64,000 bases of DNA from CAVTWS01 sp963738445 (GTDB lineage: Bacteria; Actinomycetota; Acidimicrobiia; Acidimicrobiales; SHLQ01). The notes beneath the pieces are model-generated. The model was not told where the DNA came from, did not search any database, and was given only the letters and a program-made list of their open reading frames with translations. The stretch covers positions 274,621 through 338,620 of the forward strand of contig CAVTWS010000006.1 of NCBI GenBank assembly GCA_963738445.1, read 5' to 3'. Positions 18,682 to 28,153 of this stretch are shown one piece after another (the first letter of the stretch is position 1; the number at the start of each line of letters is the position of its first letter). The position numbers and the translations under genes are program-made.

Positions 18682-19890
18682 ATGACCCTCGTTCATCCGC
18701 CCCGGTCGGCCGGATGGCTCGGATCGCCCGCCACGGCTCGGGTCGTCGACCGCCGCGAGGAGACGAATCCGTTCCTGCGCTGGCGGGAACTGTTGTGGTC
18801 CTACGACCGCGCTCGTTCGGCCGGCTGGGACGACGAACGTTTCGTGTCGCTGGTGCGCTCGCTCGACGACTCGGTCGCCACGGTCGCCGGTACGGGCTTC
18901 CGGACCACCCCGCTCACGGTCGAAGCAGGACTGGCTGCGGCGATCGGCGTCGATCCCGATTTGCTCCTGGTCAAGGACGAGACCGGCAACGTGGCCGGCT
19001 CCCACAAGGCCCGCCACCTGTTCGGCCTGCTGATCCACCTGGCGGTCGACGACACCCCGCGCGACCGCCTGCTGGCCATCTCGAGCTGCGGCAACGCCGC
19101 CCTCGCCGCGGCCACGGTGGCGCGCGCCGCCGGGCGGCCGCTGCGCGTCTTCATCCCGACGTGGGCGACACCCGCCGTCGTCGATCGGCTGGAGGAGCTG
19201 GGTGCCCAGATCGAGGTGTGCCCACGCCGAGAGGGCGAATCGGGCGATCCGTGCTACCTACGGTTCCGCGAGGCCGTGGCCGCCGGCGCCTACCCGTTCG
19301 GCTGCCAGGGCACCGAGAACGTGCTCACCATCGACGGCGGCCGCACGCTCGCCTGGGAGCTCGTCGACCAGGTGCCCCACCCCGGTCGGCTGTTCGTCCA
19401 GGTGGGCGGCGGAGCGCTCGGCAGCAGCATCGCCCAGGGGCACGTCGACGCCGTCGATCTCGGCGAGACGGAACGTCTGCCCCGCATCCACCCGGTGCAG
19501 GCCGAGGGGTGCGCGCCGCTCGACCGGGCGGTGCGCTCGGCCGGCAGGCTGGAGGCGGCGATCGCCGATCCCGACCGGCACATGACGCCGTGGACCGATC
19601 CCCACAGCGCGGCGACCGGCATCCTCGACGATGTGACATACGACTGGTTGCCGCTGGCGTGGGCCGTGTGGTCGTCCGGAGGCTCGACCGTCGTGGCTCC
19701 GGAAGCGACGATCGTCGAGGCGCACCAGCTCGCTCGGCAGCACACCACCATCCCGGTCGACCCCACCGGCACGGCCGGACTGGCCGGCCTGCTGCATTGG
19801 TCGCGAACCGAGGGCGCCCATGCGGCGGCGCCCGCGACGCCGGTTGGTGGCGAGCCGCTCGTGGTCCTGTTCACCGGCGTGGAACGCTGA
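18682..19890 (+). CDS. PLP-dependent lyase/synthase, threonine-synthase-like (fold type II)
   Basis: The 402-residue protein has NPFLRWRELLWSYDRARSAG near its N-terminus, the lysine motif GNVAGSHKARHLFG (Lys about 110), the AISSCGNAALAAATVA substrate/PLP loop, the glycine-rich cradle VQVGGGALGSSIAQG, and GTAGLAGLLHW near the C-terminus. These are typical for the threonine synthase / serine dehydratase branch. It is tightly coupled to the preceding PLP enzyme. No homoserine or threonine pathway genes are nearby, so threonine synthase itself is not supported. A two-enzyme PLP pathway on an unknown amino acid is the most I can say. Confidence 0.78.
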   Translation: MTLVHPPRSAGWLGSPATARVVDRREETNPFLRWRELLWSYDRARSAGWDDERFVSLVRSLDDSVATVAGTGFRTTPLTVEAGLAAAIGVDPDLLLVKDETGNVAGSHKARHLFGLLIHLAVDDTPRDRLLAISSCGNAALAAATVARAAGRPLRVFIPTWATPAVVDRLEELGAQIEVCPRREGESGDPCYLRFREAVAAGAYPFGCQGTENVLTIDGGRTLAWELVDQVPHPGRLFVQVGGGALGSSIAQGHVDAVDLGETERLPRIHPVQAEGCAPLDRAVRSAGRLEAAIADPDRHMTPWTDPHSAATGILDDVTYDWLPLAWAVWSSGGSTVVAPEATIVEAHQLARQHTTIPVDPTGTAGLAGLLHWSRTEGAHAAAPATPVGGEPLVVLFTGVER

Positions 19891-19897
19891 GACAGCG

Positions 19898-20110
19898 ATG
19901 TTTCCGTTTGCTCTTCCACTCCTGGGAACCCTCGACTCGTCCCCGTTGTACGTGTCCAGTCCGGCGCTCGACGAGTTGCTCGCTGGACAGGTCACCCGAG
20001 CCCTTCAGGATCACGCTGATGCTGGGCGCTCCGTCAGCGTGTGGCGTGACGGCCGAGTGGTCACGCTGACCGCCTCCGATCTACGTCTGGAACTCTCCGA
20101 CCGGCGATAG
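19898..20110 (+). CDS. Small hypothetical protein
   Basis: A 70-residue frame starts at ATG 19898, seven bases after the preceding PLP-enzyme stop, beginning MFPFALPLLGTLD and ending LTASDLRLELSDRR. The last part (SVSVWRDGRVVTLTASDL) looks like a short beta-rich segment. There is no strong ribosome-binding site and no recognised family. Position and strand suggest it is the last gene of the PLP-enzyme operon, but it could be chance. Confidence 0.4.
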   Translation: MFPFALPLLGTLDSSPLYVSSPALDELLAGQVTRALQDHADAGRSVSVWRDGRVVTLTASDLRLELSDRR

Positions 20111-20164
20111 CTGGCGCGATGCGGCCGAGTTTGATCAGTCCTCGGAAGCGGCGATGGCGGCTTC

Positions 20165-21581
20165 GATGGCTTCCACGATCCGGCGTTCACCACGCAGCGG
20201 ATGTCCTCACCCAGGCGGCCCCGCTTGCCCACCGTGTTCATGACCTCCCGCAGCAGGTCCTCGTCGGTCAGGTTGTCGACGTCGGCGCCCGGGTTGCGGG
20301 GCCCGAGTGAGGGGCGCGCCGTCGCTGTCGTCGGCCTCCGTCTCCACGTCGCACCCGGCGATCCAGTCGAAGATCAGCTTCGACACCACCGTGTTCGAGC
20401 ACACCACGATCATCACCGGCGGCGGTTCGCCCAGCGGCGCGAGGGTCTCCTCCCAGCGCCGATGGGCGGCGGCGTAGCTCCGGTAGAGGCTGCGCAGCGC
20501 GCCTTCCAGCGTGTCGGGCATGACCCACGGCTCGGGGCTCGACCGCTTGCGCTTCGGGAGGCGGGTGCCCACGTGGTCCCACAGGCGCAGGTAGGTGACC
20601 AGGTTGGAGGTGGCATCGTCGTCGACTGGGATGCGGGGCACCTTCACGATCCCGCTCTCGATGGCGTCCATGAGGGAGAAGTCGCTCACCACCCACGGGC
20701 CGGCCCGACCGCCGAAGCTGCGCAACACCCGCGACACGATCTGGTCGTCGGACTCCACGAACGGATCGACCGACTTGCCGTAGGTGAGGATCTTGCGGGT
20801 GGTGGCCGACACGCCCTGCATCTCCTTGGCGGTACGGGGCAGGAAGGCGTGGTAGTTGGCGATGATGATCTGCGCCTCGACCAGCGCCCCCCACAGGTCA
20901 CCGGGCACCAGGTCACGCTGGCGGTAGTAGTTCTCGGCGTCGTTCGGGAGGATGACCCGCAGCCGATCGCGGATCGTGATGCCGGGCGTCACCACCAGGA
21001 ACCGCTTCGAGAACTTGGCACTGCGCGGCGAGTACACCTTGTTGATCGTCTGCCAGGCAATCAACATCGCCACGACCACCGTCTTGCCGGAGCCGGTGGC
21101 CATCTTGAGCCCGATTCGCGGCAACCCCGCGTTGTGGACGGCATTCTCTTCGGCCAAGCGACGGCCGAAGTCGGGGAAGCCATGGGAGCCGGCGGTCTCG
21201 GTGAGGAAGATCGCCGTCTCGGCCGCCTCCCGCTGGCAGAACATGACCCGGTTCTCCCGCTCCGGGTCGGCCCAGTGGGTCAGGAGCTTGCGGGTAATCG
21301 GCGTGACGCCCGGGTGGCCTCGCCGGCGCCACAGGTCGACCTGGTAGCGGATCTCGTTGATGAGGTCGTTGGGCTCGCGGCGCTCACCGAGATCGAGGCC
21401 GAGATCCTGCTGGCGGCGACCCTTGCGCGGAACGGGCACTGGGATGAACGACTCGCTCGGCCGGCGGCCCGGCAACTCGACGCCGGGGCCGGCCATGGGG
21501 GCCCAGCTCGAAGTGAGCCTCAGGCGGATCGTACGGGCCGTTGAGGATCGGATTCTCGATTGCCTCGGCCGCCACGGTCAT
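20165..21581 (-). pseudogene. Degenerate type III restriction-enzyme helicase (BPTD_3080-like), internally deleted
   Basis: This is the remnant of a DEAD/DEAH restriction helicase that is normally about 1000 residues. The N-terminus (ENPILNGPYDPPEAHFEL, from ATG 21581) is followed by a frameshift near 21490, then the conserved body: GRRPSESFIPVP, GLKMATGSGKTVVVAMLIAWQT (Walker A intact), FLVVTPGITIRDRLRVILPN, IIIANYHAFLPRTAKEM. The family's DEAH box segment and the following DLSATPF block are absent: RVLRSFGG joins directly to PWVVSDFSLMDAIESGIVK. A second block is missing after WIAG. A frameshift near 20305 precedes LREVMNTVGKRGRLGEDIRCVV, and then the sequence ends with no conserved C-terminus or nuclease domain. 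The gene cannot make an active helicase. No methyltransferase partner is present. Confidence 0.8.
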
Positions 21582-21660
21582 GGTTGTAGCAGACCGGGCC
21601 GCGTCAGGCTCGACCTGTCGACCGGCCGAAGGAGCGCGTCGCCGGCCGCCCCTTACCGGG

Positions 21661-21735
21661 TCAGCGCAAAATGATCCCTTCTAAGGACGTATTTTCATTC
21701 CCCAATAGTCCTTTACTGTCGATAAGCTCGGTGTC
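21661..21735 (+). promoter_or_regulatory. AT-rich promoter region of the AAA/DUF4143 gene
   Basis: This short stretch is clearly more AT-rich than its surroundings. GATAAG at 21721-21726, ten bases before the GTG at 21736, could be a -10 box giving a nearly leaderless message. No ribosome-binding site is visible before the GTG, which fits. The composition also suggests an edge of acquired DNA. Confidence 0.35.
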
Positions 21736-22971
21736 GTGACGCTCCCGAGATCGCTCGAACCGCTGCTGGTGGCCGCCTCTCGGACCGTGCCCGTGGTGAT
21801 CGTCGAGGGTGGTCGGGCCACGGGCAAGTCGACGATGTGCGATCGAGTCATCGCCGCCAACGGTTGGCCCCCACGGGCGGACCTGTCCGACCCCGAAACG
21901 CTCGCCCTGGTCCAGCTCGATCGTCACCGTTTCCTGTCGAACCAACCGACCCCGTGCGTGATCGACGAGGCCCAGCTCGACCCAGACCTCCTGATTGCCG
22001 TGAAGCGGGTGGTCGACGGTCGCCCAGGCGCTGGCCAGTTCGTGCTGACCGGCTCGGCCCGGCTGGGCCGCCATCAGTTGGGTGGGAGCGACCCGCTGGC
22101 CGGGCGGGCCGTCCGTCTGCGCCTGTGGTCGATGACCCAACGTGAACTGGCTGGCCTCCCGGCCGACGTCATCGAACGCGCCTTCCGGGACGGATGGCAC
22201 GTCGACGTCGACCACGGCATCGGCGGCGCCGCGAACTGGCTCGGCGGCCTCCCGGGCATCTCAGGCGTGATCGACGGGCACCTCACCGACAGCTGGGAGC
22301 GGGAGGTGGCGAGCTATGTCGAGTCGGTCATCCCCCTCGGTGTGGTGGGCACCCGGGTGGATCACGGTCGACTCCTTCGGGCGTTCCGCTACCTCGCCGC
22401 CAACAGCGGGCAGCTCTACAACGGGTCACGAGCGGCCACCGAGCTCGGGCAGAAGGCATCGACGGTGCAGTCGTACGTCGATCACCTCGACGCCGCGTTC
22501 CTCGTCCACCGCATCGAGGCCCATCGTCCGTCCGAGCATCGGGTGCTCACGGCACATCCGAGGATCGTGGCGACCGACCCTGGCCTGGCCACCTGGGCCG
22601 GCCGAGCCTGGTCCGGGCCGACTACGGCGGCGTTGCTCGGGTCGCTCACCGAGACCGTCGTCGCCCATTCCGTGCTCGCCGCGGCCGACGCGGCCGCCGA
22701 CCGGGTGGTGGTCCGCCACTGGCGTGACAAGCGGAACCAGGCCGAAGTCGACCTGGTCCTGCTCCATCCCGACGGCCGGAAGGTTCCGATCGAGGTGAAG
22801 GCGTCGACGACCGCTGGCCCGGCCGACACCTCCGGCCTGCGGGCTTTCGCCACCGAAGCGGGCGACGCCTGCGAACGAGCGATCCTGGTCTACGAGGGCG
22901 AGCCGGTCCTCGATCTCACCCCCGCGGGCGGGGGTCCCGAAATCCTCGCCGTGCCGAGATCGTTGATCTGA
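21736..22971 (+). CDS. AAA-type ATPase with DUF4143 C-terminal domain
   Basis: The 411-residue protein has Walker A GGRATGKSTMCD (about residues 21-32) and Walker B with sensor-like TPCVIDEAQLDPDLL (about 74-88), then FVLTGSARLG and SMTQRELAG, the order found in the widespread AAA_14/DUF4143 family. The C-terminal domain has the PD-(D/E)XK-like signature QAEVDLVLLHPDGRKVPIEVKAS, suggesting a nuclease-fold remnant. Physiological roles of this family are poorly defined; many members sit near mobile or defence genes. Here it lies between a dead restriction helicase and a DUF222/HNH gene. The GTG start is supported by the upstream AT-rich promoter-like region. Confidence 0.85.
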   Translation: MTLPRSLEPLLVAASRTVPVVIVEGGRATGKSTMCDRVIAANGWPPRADLSDPETLALVQLDRHRFLSNQPTPCVIDEAQLDPDLLIAVKRVVDGRPGAGQFVLTGSARLGRHQLGGSDPLAGRAVRLRLWSMTQRELAGLPADVIERAFRDGWHVDVDHGIGGAANWLGGLPGISGVIDGHLTDSWEREVASYVESVIPLGVVGTRVDHGRLLRAFRYLAANSGQLYNGSRAATELGQKASTVQSYVDHLDAAFLVHRIEAHRPSEHRVLTAHPRIVATDPGLATWAGRAWSGPTTAALLGSLTETVVAHSVLAAADAAADRVVVRHWRDKRNQAEVDLVLLHPDGRKVPIEVKASTTAGPADTSGLRAFATEAGDACERAILVYEGEPVLDLTPAGGGPEILAVPRSLI

Positions 22972-23020
22972 GTCAGCGCCCCCTCGTCGACCGCTCGTCA
23001 CGATATTTCCGACTATTCCA

Positions 23021-23056
23021 TTGCATGTAGACACCGAACAGGTGTACGATGCTCGT
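23021..23056 (+). promoter_or_regulatory. Candidate promoter of the DUF222/HNH gene, leaderless
   Basis: TTGCAT (23021-23026) and TACGAT (23045-23050) are spaced by 18 bases, and the -10 box is six bases from the ATG at 23057. No ribosome-binding site is present, which fits leaderless transcription, common in actinobacteria. Confidence 0.45.
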
Positions 23057-24295
23057 ATGGCTTCGGACATCCCTGCCGACCTCACGACGCTGCTCGATGC
23101 CGCAGCCGATTGCCTCGCTCCTGCGGAAGGTGGCATCGACCTGCTCGAGTCGCTGGAGTCGGCCCGCGCCGTGATCGAGCGGGTGCGGTCCCTTGCGTCG
23201 CGCCTGGCGGCGATCGAGGCTCGGGTGGTCGACCAGGTCGACCGTGATGCCCTGTTCCTGGCCGATGGGCACCGCACGGCTGCGTGCTGGCTCACCCACG
23301 CCGCCCGCACCAGCCGCGGTGATGCCGCCGCAGTGGTGGCCACCGCGCGGATGCTGCGCACCTGCGATCGGGTGGCCAAGGCGTTCTCGATCGGCGAACT
23401 GGGCGTCGGTCAGGCCCGGGCCTTGGCTCGGGTCCATCGCAACCCCCGGTGTGGCCACACGCTCAACGAGTACGAGGATCCCCTGCTGGAGGCCGCGGCT
23501 TCGCTTTCGCTCGCCGACTTCGGGACCGTCTGCACGCAGTGGGAGCGCATAGCCGACGAGGATGGCTCGCTCACGGCCCTGGAGAAGCAGCACCGTGATC
23601 GCGGAGCCAAATTCACCCAGCAGGCCGACGGTTCCTGGAAGCTCGAGGGCACCTTCGCCCCGCTGCCGGGCAAAGCCATGGCCGACATCTTGAGCAAGTA
23701 CGTCGAGGCCCAGCGTCTGGCCGAGGCTGACGACTTCGACCTGGCCGGGCGCACCTCGGGCCAGCGGGGAGCGGACGCGCTGTACGCCATCTTCATGGAC
23801 GCAGCGGCCACACCGCCCGAGGCCCGTCGGCCCGAGCCCTTGGTGAGCCTGGTGGTGAGCGAGGCGCGGGCCGAAGCATGGCTGGCCCGCACCCCCGATC
23901 CCGGCGGCTTGTGCGAGACCATCGACGGCGTGCCGGTCCACCGCTCCGATGCGCTGGCCGCCATCCTGGTCGGTCAGCTCCGGCGGGTCGTGGTCGATAC
24001 CGCGGGAGTGGTGATCGATCTCGGCCGCACGAGCCGCCTCTTCCGAGGGGGCGCCCGTGAAGCAGCCATGCTTCAGGGTCGGGCTCGGTGCACCTGGCTG
24101 AGCTGCGGGCGCACCGGCCATACGGTGCAGGTCGACCATACGACCGACTGGCAGCGCGGAGGCTCGACCAGCCCGGATAACAACGACCTGTTGTGCGGCT
24201 ACCACAACCGTCTCAAACAGAAGGGGTTCCGTCTCTGGCGCGACCCTTCCGGCACCTGGCACTTCTACAGACCCGACGGCCGCGAAATCGAGTGA
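23057..24295 (+). CDS. DUF222 domain HNH endonuclease-like protein
   Basis: The protein has 412 residues from ATG 23057. The N-terminal two thirds is the helical DUF222 region of the actinobacterial 13E12-repeat family (SRLAAIEARVVDQVDRD; GHRTAACWLTHAARTSRGDAA; IGELGVGQARALARVH). The C-terminus is an HNH fold with zinc-type cysteines: CTWLSCGRTGHTVQVDHTTDW, then GGSTSPDNNDLLCGYHNRLK, giving the H-N-H residues. These genes are multicopy and sometimes mobile in actinobacteria, and the biological role is unclear. It follows the AAA/DUF4143 gene on the same strand with its own likely promoter. Confidence 0.9.
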   Translation: MASDIPADLTTLLDAAADCLAPAEGGIDLLESLESARAVIERVRSLASRLAAIEARVVDQVDRDALFLADGHRTAACWLTHAARTSRGDAAAVVATARMLRTCDRVAKAFSIGELGVGQARALARVHRNPRCGHTLNEYEDPLLEAAASLSLADFGTVCTQWERIADEDGSLTALEKQHRDRGAKFTQQADGSWKLEGTFAPLPGKAMADILSKYVEAQRLAEADDFDLAGRTSGQRGADALYAIFMDAAATPPEARRPEPLVSLVVSEARAEAWLARTPDPGGLCETIDGVPVHRSDALAAILVGQLRRVVVDTAGVVIDLGRTSRLFRGGAREAAMLQGRARCTWLSCGRTGHTVQVDHTTDWQRGGSTSPDNNDLLCGYHNRLKQKGFRLWRDPSGTWHFYRPDGREIE

Positions 24296-24408
24296 CGCGC
24301 CGCAGCTTGTCGTCGCCGCGCTGTCCCTCGATGCCGCAGACGATGGGGGTCCCGCACAGACGGTCAAAACCCGGCCGCGAAGCGCTCTCCGGCAGTACCG
24401 TCTCGCCC

Positions 24409-24930
24409 ATGCCGATCGTGCCTGACGACAAGAACTGGACCTGGGTTCTCGAAACGACGTGCCCGGACTGCGGATTCGACGCGGTGGCGTTCGATGTCGC
24501 CACCACCGGCGCCGCAATCCGCGGCAACGCCGATCAGTGGATCGCCGTTCTCGGCCGACCCGACTCGGCCCGCCGACCGGACGACTCCACCTGGTCGCCG
24601 CTCGAATACGGCTGCCACGTGCGCGACGTCTACGAGCTGTTCGACACCCGCCTCCGCCTGATGCTCGACCGGAACGATCCTCAGTTCGCCAACTGGGATC
24701 AGGACGTGACGGCCGTCGAGCAGCGCTACGACCTCCAGCAACCCGACATCGTCGGTGCTCAGATCGTCGCCGCGGCGGCCGTCATCGCCGACCGGTTCGA
24801 CACCGTGTCCGGTGCCCAGTGGCACCGGACCGGCCGGCGCAGCGACGGCGCCGCCTTCACCGTCGACAGCTTCGCCCGGTACCTGCTCCACGACCCGGTT
24901 CATCACCTCTGGGACGTCAGCGCCCCCTGA
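24409..24930 (+). CDS. DinB-family protein
   Basis: The 173-residue protein opens with a CxxC motif (ETTCPDCGFDA) and continues with the four-helix DinB fold. Candidate metal-binding histidines are in YGCHVRDVYELFDTRL (helix 2) and YLLHDPVHHLWDV at the C-terminus, matching the spaced His triad of DinB/MDMPI enzymes. Many actinobacterial members are thiol transferases using mycothiol; this is possible but not shown. I chose ATG 24409 (MPIVPDDKNW) over a longer frame lacking conservation. It is convergent with the TetR gene, 10 bases apart. Confidence 0.8.
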   Translation: MPIVPDDKNWTWVLETTCPDCGFDAVAFDVATTGAAIRGNADQWIAVLGRPDSARRPDDSTWSPLEYGCHVRDVYELFDTRLRLMLDRNDPQFANWDQDVTAVEQRYDLQQPDIVGAQIVAAAAVIADRFDTVSGAQWHRTGRRSDGAAFTVDSFARYLLHDPVHHLWDVSAP

Positions 24931-24940
24931 GGTGATCTGA

Positions 24941-25504
24941 TCAGGCCGCGGCTCGAAGACCGAGGATGACGGCGTCGACGAGGAACTCGAAGGTCGTCTC
25001 GGTCTCGGCGAATGGTGCATCTCGCCGGTGTTCGAGATCGACGAGTCCATGGAGCGCGGCGAGGAACGTGCGCCCGGCGGCCCGGGCTTCATCCCCTTCC
25101 AGGCCATAGGACCGGACGACGGTGGCCACCGCTCGTTGGGCTTGCCGGCCGGCGTGCGCTCGCTCCTCGTGCCCTGGTTCGGTCGGCGCCATGGCGAGCC
25201 GGTACCGGGCCGGGAACGAGCGGCCGTAGTCGAGGTAAGCCGCGGCCATGGCCCGGATGGCGTCATCCCCGCTGCGCCCGACTGCGGCGTCGCGGAGATG
25301 CTCCCCGAACTCCAACATCGTCTCGGCCGCCAGCAGCTGCCGCAGGCCGGTGAGCCCGTCGACGTGGCTGTACAGCGAGGGCGCGGCGATGTCGAGCTCG
25401 GCGGCGACGGCAGTCAACGTGACGGCATCGGCGCCCTGACGGTCGGCGATAGCGAGCGCCACCCGCACCACCTGCTCTCGATCGACACCTCGGCGTCGAG
25501 CCAC
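24941..25504 (-). CDS. TetR/AcrR family transcriptional regulator
   Basis: The 187-residue protein has an N-terminal HTH (REQVVRVALAIADRQGADAV, then TLTAVAAELDIAAPSLYSHV) and a C-terminal ligand domain of the TetR_C_33/WHG type (YLDYGRSFPARYRLAMAPTEPG). It is divergent from a broken amidohydrolase gene across 110 bases, so it most likely represses that gene and the following LLM oxidoreductase. The ligand is unknown. Confidence 0.88.
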   Translation of the reverse strand: MARRRGVDREQVVRVALAIADRQGADAVTLTAVAAELDIAAPSLYSHVDGLTGLRQLLAAETMLEFGEHLRDAAVGRSGDDAIRAMAAAYLDYGRSFPARYRLAMAPTEPGHEERAHAGRQAQRAVATVVRSYGLEGDEARAAGRTFLAALHGLVDLEHRRDAPFAETETTFEFLVDAVILGLRAAA

Positions 25505-25614
25505 CTCGGACCTCCAGGTCAGCGGTGACGGGCGCCACGACGAGACGCCTAGTCACCATCGGCTTGAGCCTACTATGATTAGACAGCAACCCGTACCAAC
25601 CTGGAGGCCCGGCC
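25505..25614. promoter_or_regulatory. Divergent promoter region, TetR gene and amidohydrolase
   Basis: A 110-base intergenic stretch contains TATGAT at 25574-25579 as a likely -10 box for the plus-strand amidohydrolase, and CTGGAGG at 25601-25607 as its ribosome-binding site before GTG 25615. A TetR operator is expected here, but I cannot identify a convincing long palindrome. Confidence 0.4.
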
Positions 25615-26817
25615 GTGAGCACACCCACCAGCGAGCGCTACACGATCATCTCGTCCGACTGTCATGCCGGCGGCAACCACGCCCAGTACCGCGAGTACCT
25701 CGATCGGCCTACCAGGACGAGTTCGACGCGTGGCGGGGCAGGTACAGCAACCCGTTCCGTGACCTGCAAGACGATGGCCGCACCCGCAACTGGGACGACG
25801 ATCGGCGCAATGGCGACCTCGATGCCGAAGGCGTCGCCGCGGAGGTCGTCTTCCCCAACACCGTGCCGCCGTTCTTCCCGACCGGCGTCGTCATCGCTCC
25901 GGCCCCGACCCCGGAGGAACTGCCGCTGCGGCTGGCGGGGATCCGCGCCCACAACCGCTGGCTGGCCGACTTCGTCGCCGCCTACCCGGATCGGCGATGC
26001 GGCCAGGCCCAGATCTTCCTGAACGATGTCGACGAAGCCATCAAGGACGTCCGGTGGTGCAAGGCGCACGGCATCAACGGAGTGCTGCTGCCCGGCGTCT
26101 CCCCCGACACCCCGTGGATCGAGCCGCTGTCATCGCCGGTGTACGACCCGCTCTGGGCGGTGTGCCAGGAGCTCGGCATGCCGATCACCCACCACGCCGG
26201 CGGCTAGGGGATCCCGAAGGTGGCCGACACCCCGATCAAGAACCTGATCTTCGTGATGGAGACCGGCTTCTACGCCAATCGGGCGTTGTGGCACCTGATC
26301 TGGGGCGGGGTGTTCGAACGGTTCCCGGACCTCACGTTGGTGCTCACGGAACAGGGCACGGACTGGATCCTGCCCACGCTCGACCGCATGGAGGGCTCCT
26401 ACCGGCAGATGAAGCAGGGTCGGATCGGCGAGCTCGGCGTTCCCGCCGAGGCGGTCGGCTCCTTGTCCCCCAAGGAGATCTTCAACCGGAACATCTGGGT
26501 CGGGTGCGAGCTTCCCGGGCCGGACCGATGCCTCGCGATTCCACGAGATCGGGATCGACAAGATCCTGTGGGGCAGCGACTACCCGCACCACGAGGCCAC
26601 CTCGCCCTACAGCATCGAGTCGCTGCGGCGGTCCTTCGCCGGGTGGACCGAAGCGGATCGCCGCCGGGTCCTGGCCGAGAACGCCGCCGAGGTGTACGGG
26701 TTCGATCTCGCCCAGCTGGCCCCGCTCGCCGAACGCATCGGCCCGACCGTCGAACAACTCGACACCCCGCTGAGCGAAGTCCCACCGAAGGCCACCAGTA
26801 TGGCGTTCTTCAGATAG
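25615..26817 (+). pseudogene. Amidohydrolase (amidohydrolase_2 family), interrupted by frameshifts and an amber codon
   Basis: The reconstructed product is about 400 residues. It starts SERYTIISSDCHAGG, carrying the D-x-H metal motif of the TIM-barrel amidohydrolases. It changes frame near 25705, continues through EFDAWRGRYSNPFRDLQ and AHNRWLADFVAAYPDR to PITHHAGG, meets an in-frame TAG at 26205-26207, and continues in the same frame with GIPKVADTPIKNLIFVMETG. Another break near 26510 leads to GIDKILWGSDYPHHEATSP, the C-terminal catalytic Asp motif, ending at 26817. Family members include decarboxylase-like hydrolases. The clean conservation between breaks suggests recent damage or sequence error rather than old decay. 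It precedes an LLM oxidoreductase, suggesting a shared catabolic function. Confidence 0.75.
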
Positions 26818-26905
26818 CCGGCCCCGAGAGGGTCGGCCCGGTTCCGGGCCAGCGGCACAGACGGGTCGGCCCCGAGTGGGCCAACGGCAACGAGGGGGCC
26901 ACCAC

Positions 26906-28130
26906 GTGGAATTCGGCGTGTTCATGAACGGCTACATCCCGGGCCCGGCGGCCCACGACCGGGCCTCCGAGCACGAGATGCTCATGCGGGAGGCCGACTA
27001 CGTCGATCCACGCCGATCGGCACAACTGGAAGTACGCCTGGTTCGGCGAGCACCACGCCCTGACCGAGTACTCGCCACATGTCGGCCCCCGAGGTCGTCA
27101 TGGGCTACGTCGCCGCTCAGCACCGAACGCATCCACCTCGGCTCGGGCATCACCAGCCTCGTCACCGCCAAGGAGCATCCGGTTCGCGTTCGCCGAGCGG
27201 GCCGCCATGCTGGACCACATCACCGAGGGCCGCTACGAGTTCGGCACCGGCCGGGGCGCAGGGAGCCACGAGGTCGCCACCTTCAACGGCACCACGCTCG
27301 ATCGAGACCAAGGCCATGTGGAACGAGGTCGTCCGCGAGATCCCCCGTATGTGGGAGCCAGCGGGACTACACGTCACGAAGGGAGCACTTCTCGGTCCCC
27401 GCTCCGCACAACGTCCTCCCCAAGCCCTACGGCCAGGGCCACCCGCCGATCTGGGTCGCGTGCGGCAACCCGGGCACGTTCGCCAAGGCCGGCTCGCTCG
27501 GCATCGGCGCCATCGCCTTCAACTTCGAGCCCATCCACAACATGAAGGGCCGCCGTCGACGCCTACAAGGAAGCGAGCCGAGCACCCGGTCGAGATCGAT
27601 CGGCCAGTACCAGAACAACAACGTCATGATGACCAACGCGGTCATCTGCCTCGAAGACCGCGACCGGGCCCGCGAGATCGCCATGACCGCCGGGCCGCGG
27701 CTACCTCGTGCACGATGGTCAACCTCTACCACGACACCATGCCCGTCGCCGAGGGCGCCGCCGTCTGGCCGACGCCGCCGCCCCCGCTCGCTCACGGACG
27801 AGCAACCTCGACTACGCTCATCGCCGGCGGGCTACATGCTGTGCGGCAACGCCCGAAGAGGTGTGCGAGCAGGTCGCAGACGTACCACGACGTGGGCTGC
27901 GACCAGGTCGTGCTTCGGCCTACCCGGCGAGGGCATCGAGCACGACGAGATCCTCGAGATGATCGAGCTCTTCGGCGACCAGGTGATCCCCGAGCACGAC
28001 ACCGACCCGAGTGCACTCGACCGCCCGCTACCGTGCCACCGGCCAGGCCCGGCATCCCGAGTTCGTCGGGCCCCGACCATCGATGACCATCGATGTCATC
28101 CCGGAGAACGCGCTGCTCCCGTTGCGCTGA
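26906..28130 (+). pseudogene. LLM-class flavin-dependent oxidoreductase (luciferase-like), many frameshifts
   Basis: The gene begins at GTG 26906 (VEFGVFMNGYIPGP) with a G-rich ribosome-binding site. Conserved blocks in alternating frames are WFGEHHALTEY, MSAPEVVMGYVAAQ, AERAAMLDHITEGRYEFGTGRG, GHPPIWVACGNPGTFAKAG and a C-terminus ending ENALLPLR at 28128-28130. They spell a bacterial luciferase-like monooxygenase using FMNH2 or F420. Restoring one frame needs removal of about nine single C or G bases, roughly at 27005, 27075, 27121, 27188, 27303, 27359, 27554, 27579 and 27601, and further repairs downstream. Protein-level conservation is otherwise high, so sequence error is a serious possibility. 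Confidence 0.75.
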
Positions 28131-28153
28131 TCCCGACCCCGGATCCACGAGGC

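Noticed and set aside
18682..19890. Calling the second PLP enzyme thrC
   Set aside because: The fold fits, but no threonine pathway genes are adjacent and key family-specific residues cannot be confirmed by eye.
23057..24295. Homing endonuclease or transposase
   Set aside because: The DUF222 plus HNH layout is the common actinobacterial 13E12 family. No inverted repeats or host-gene split are seen.
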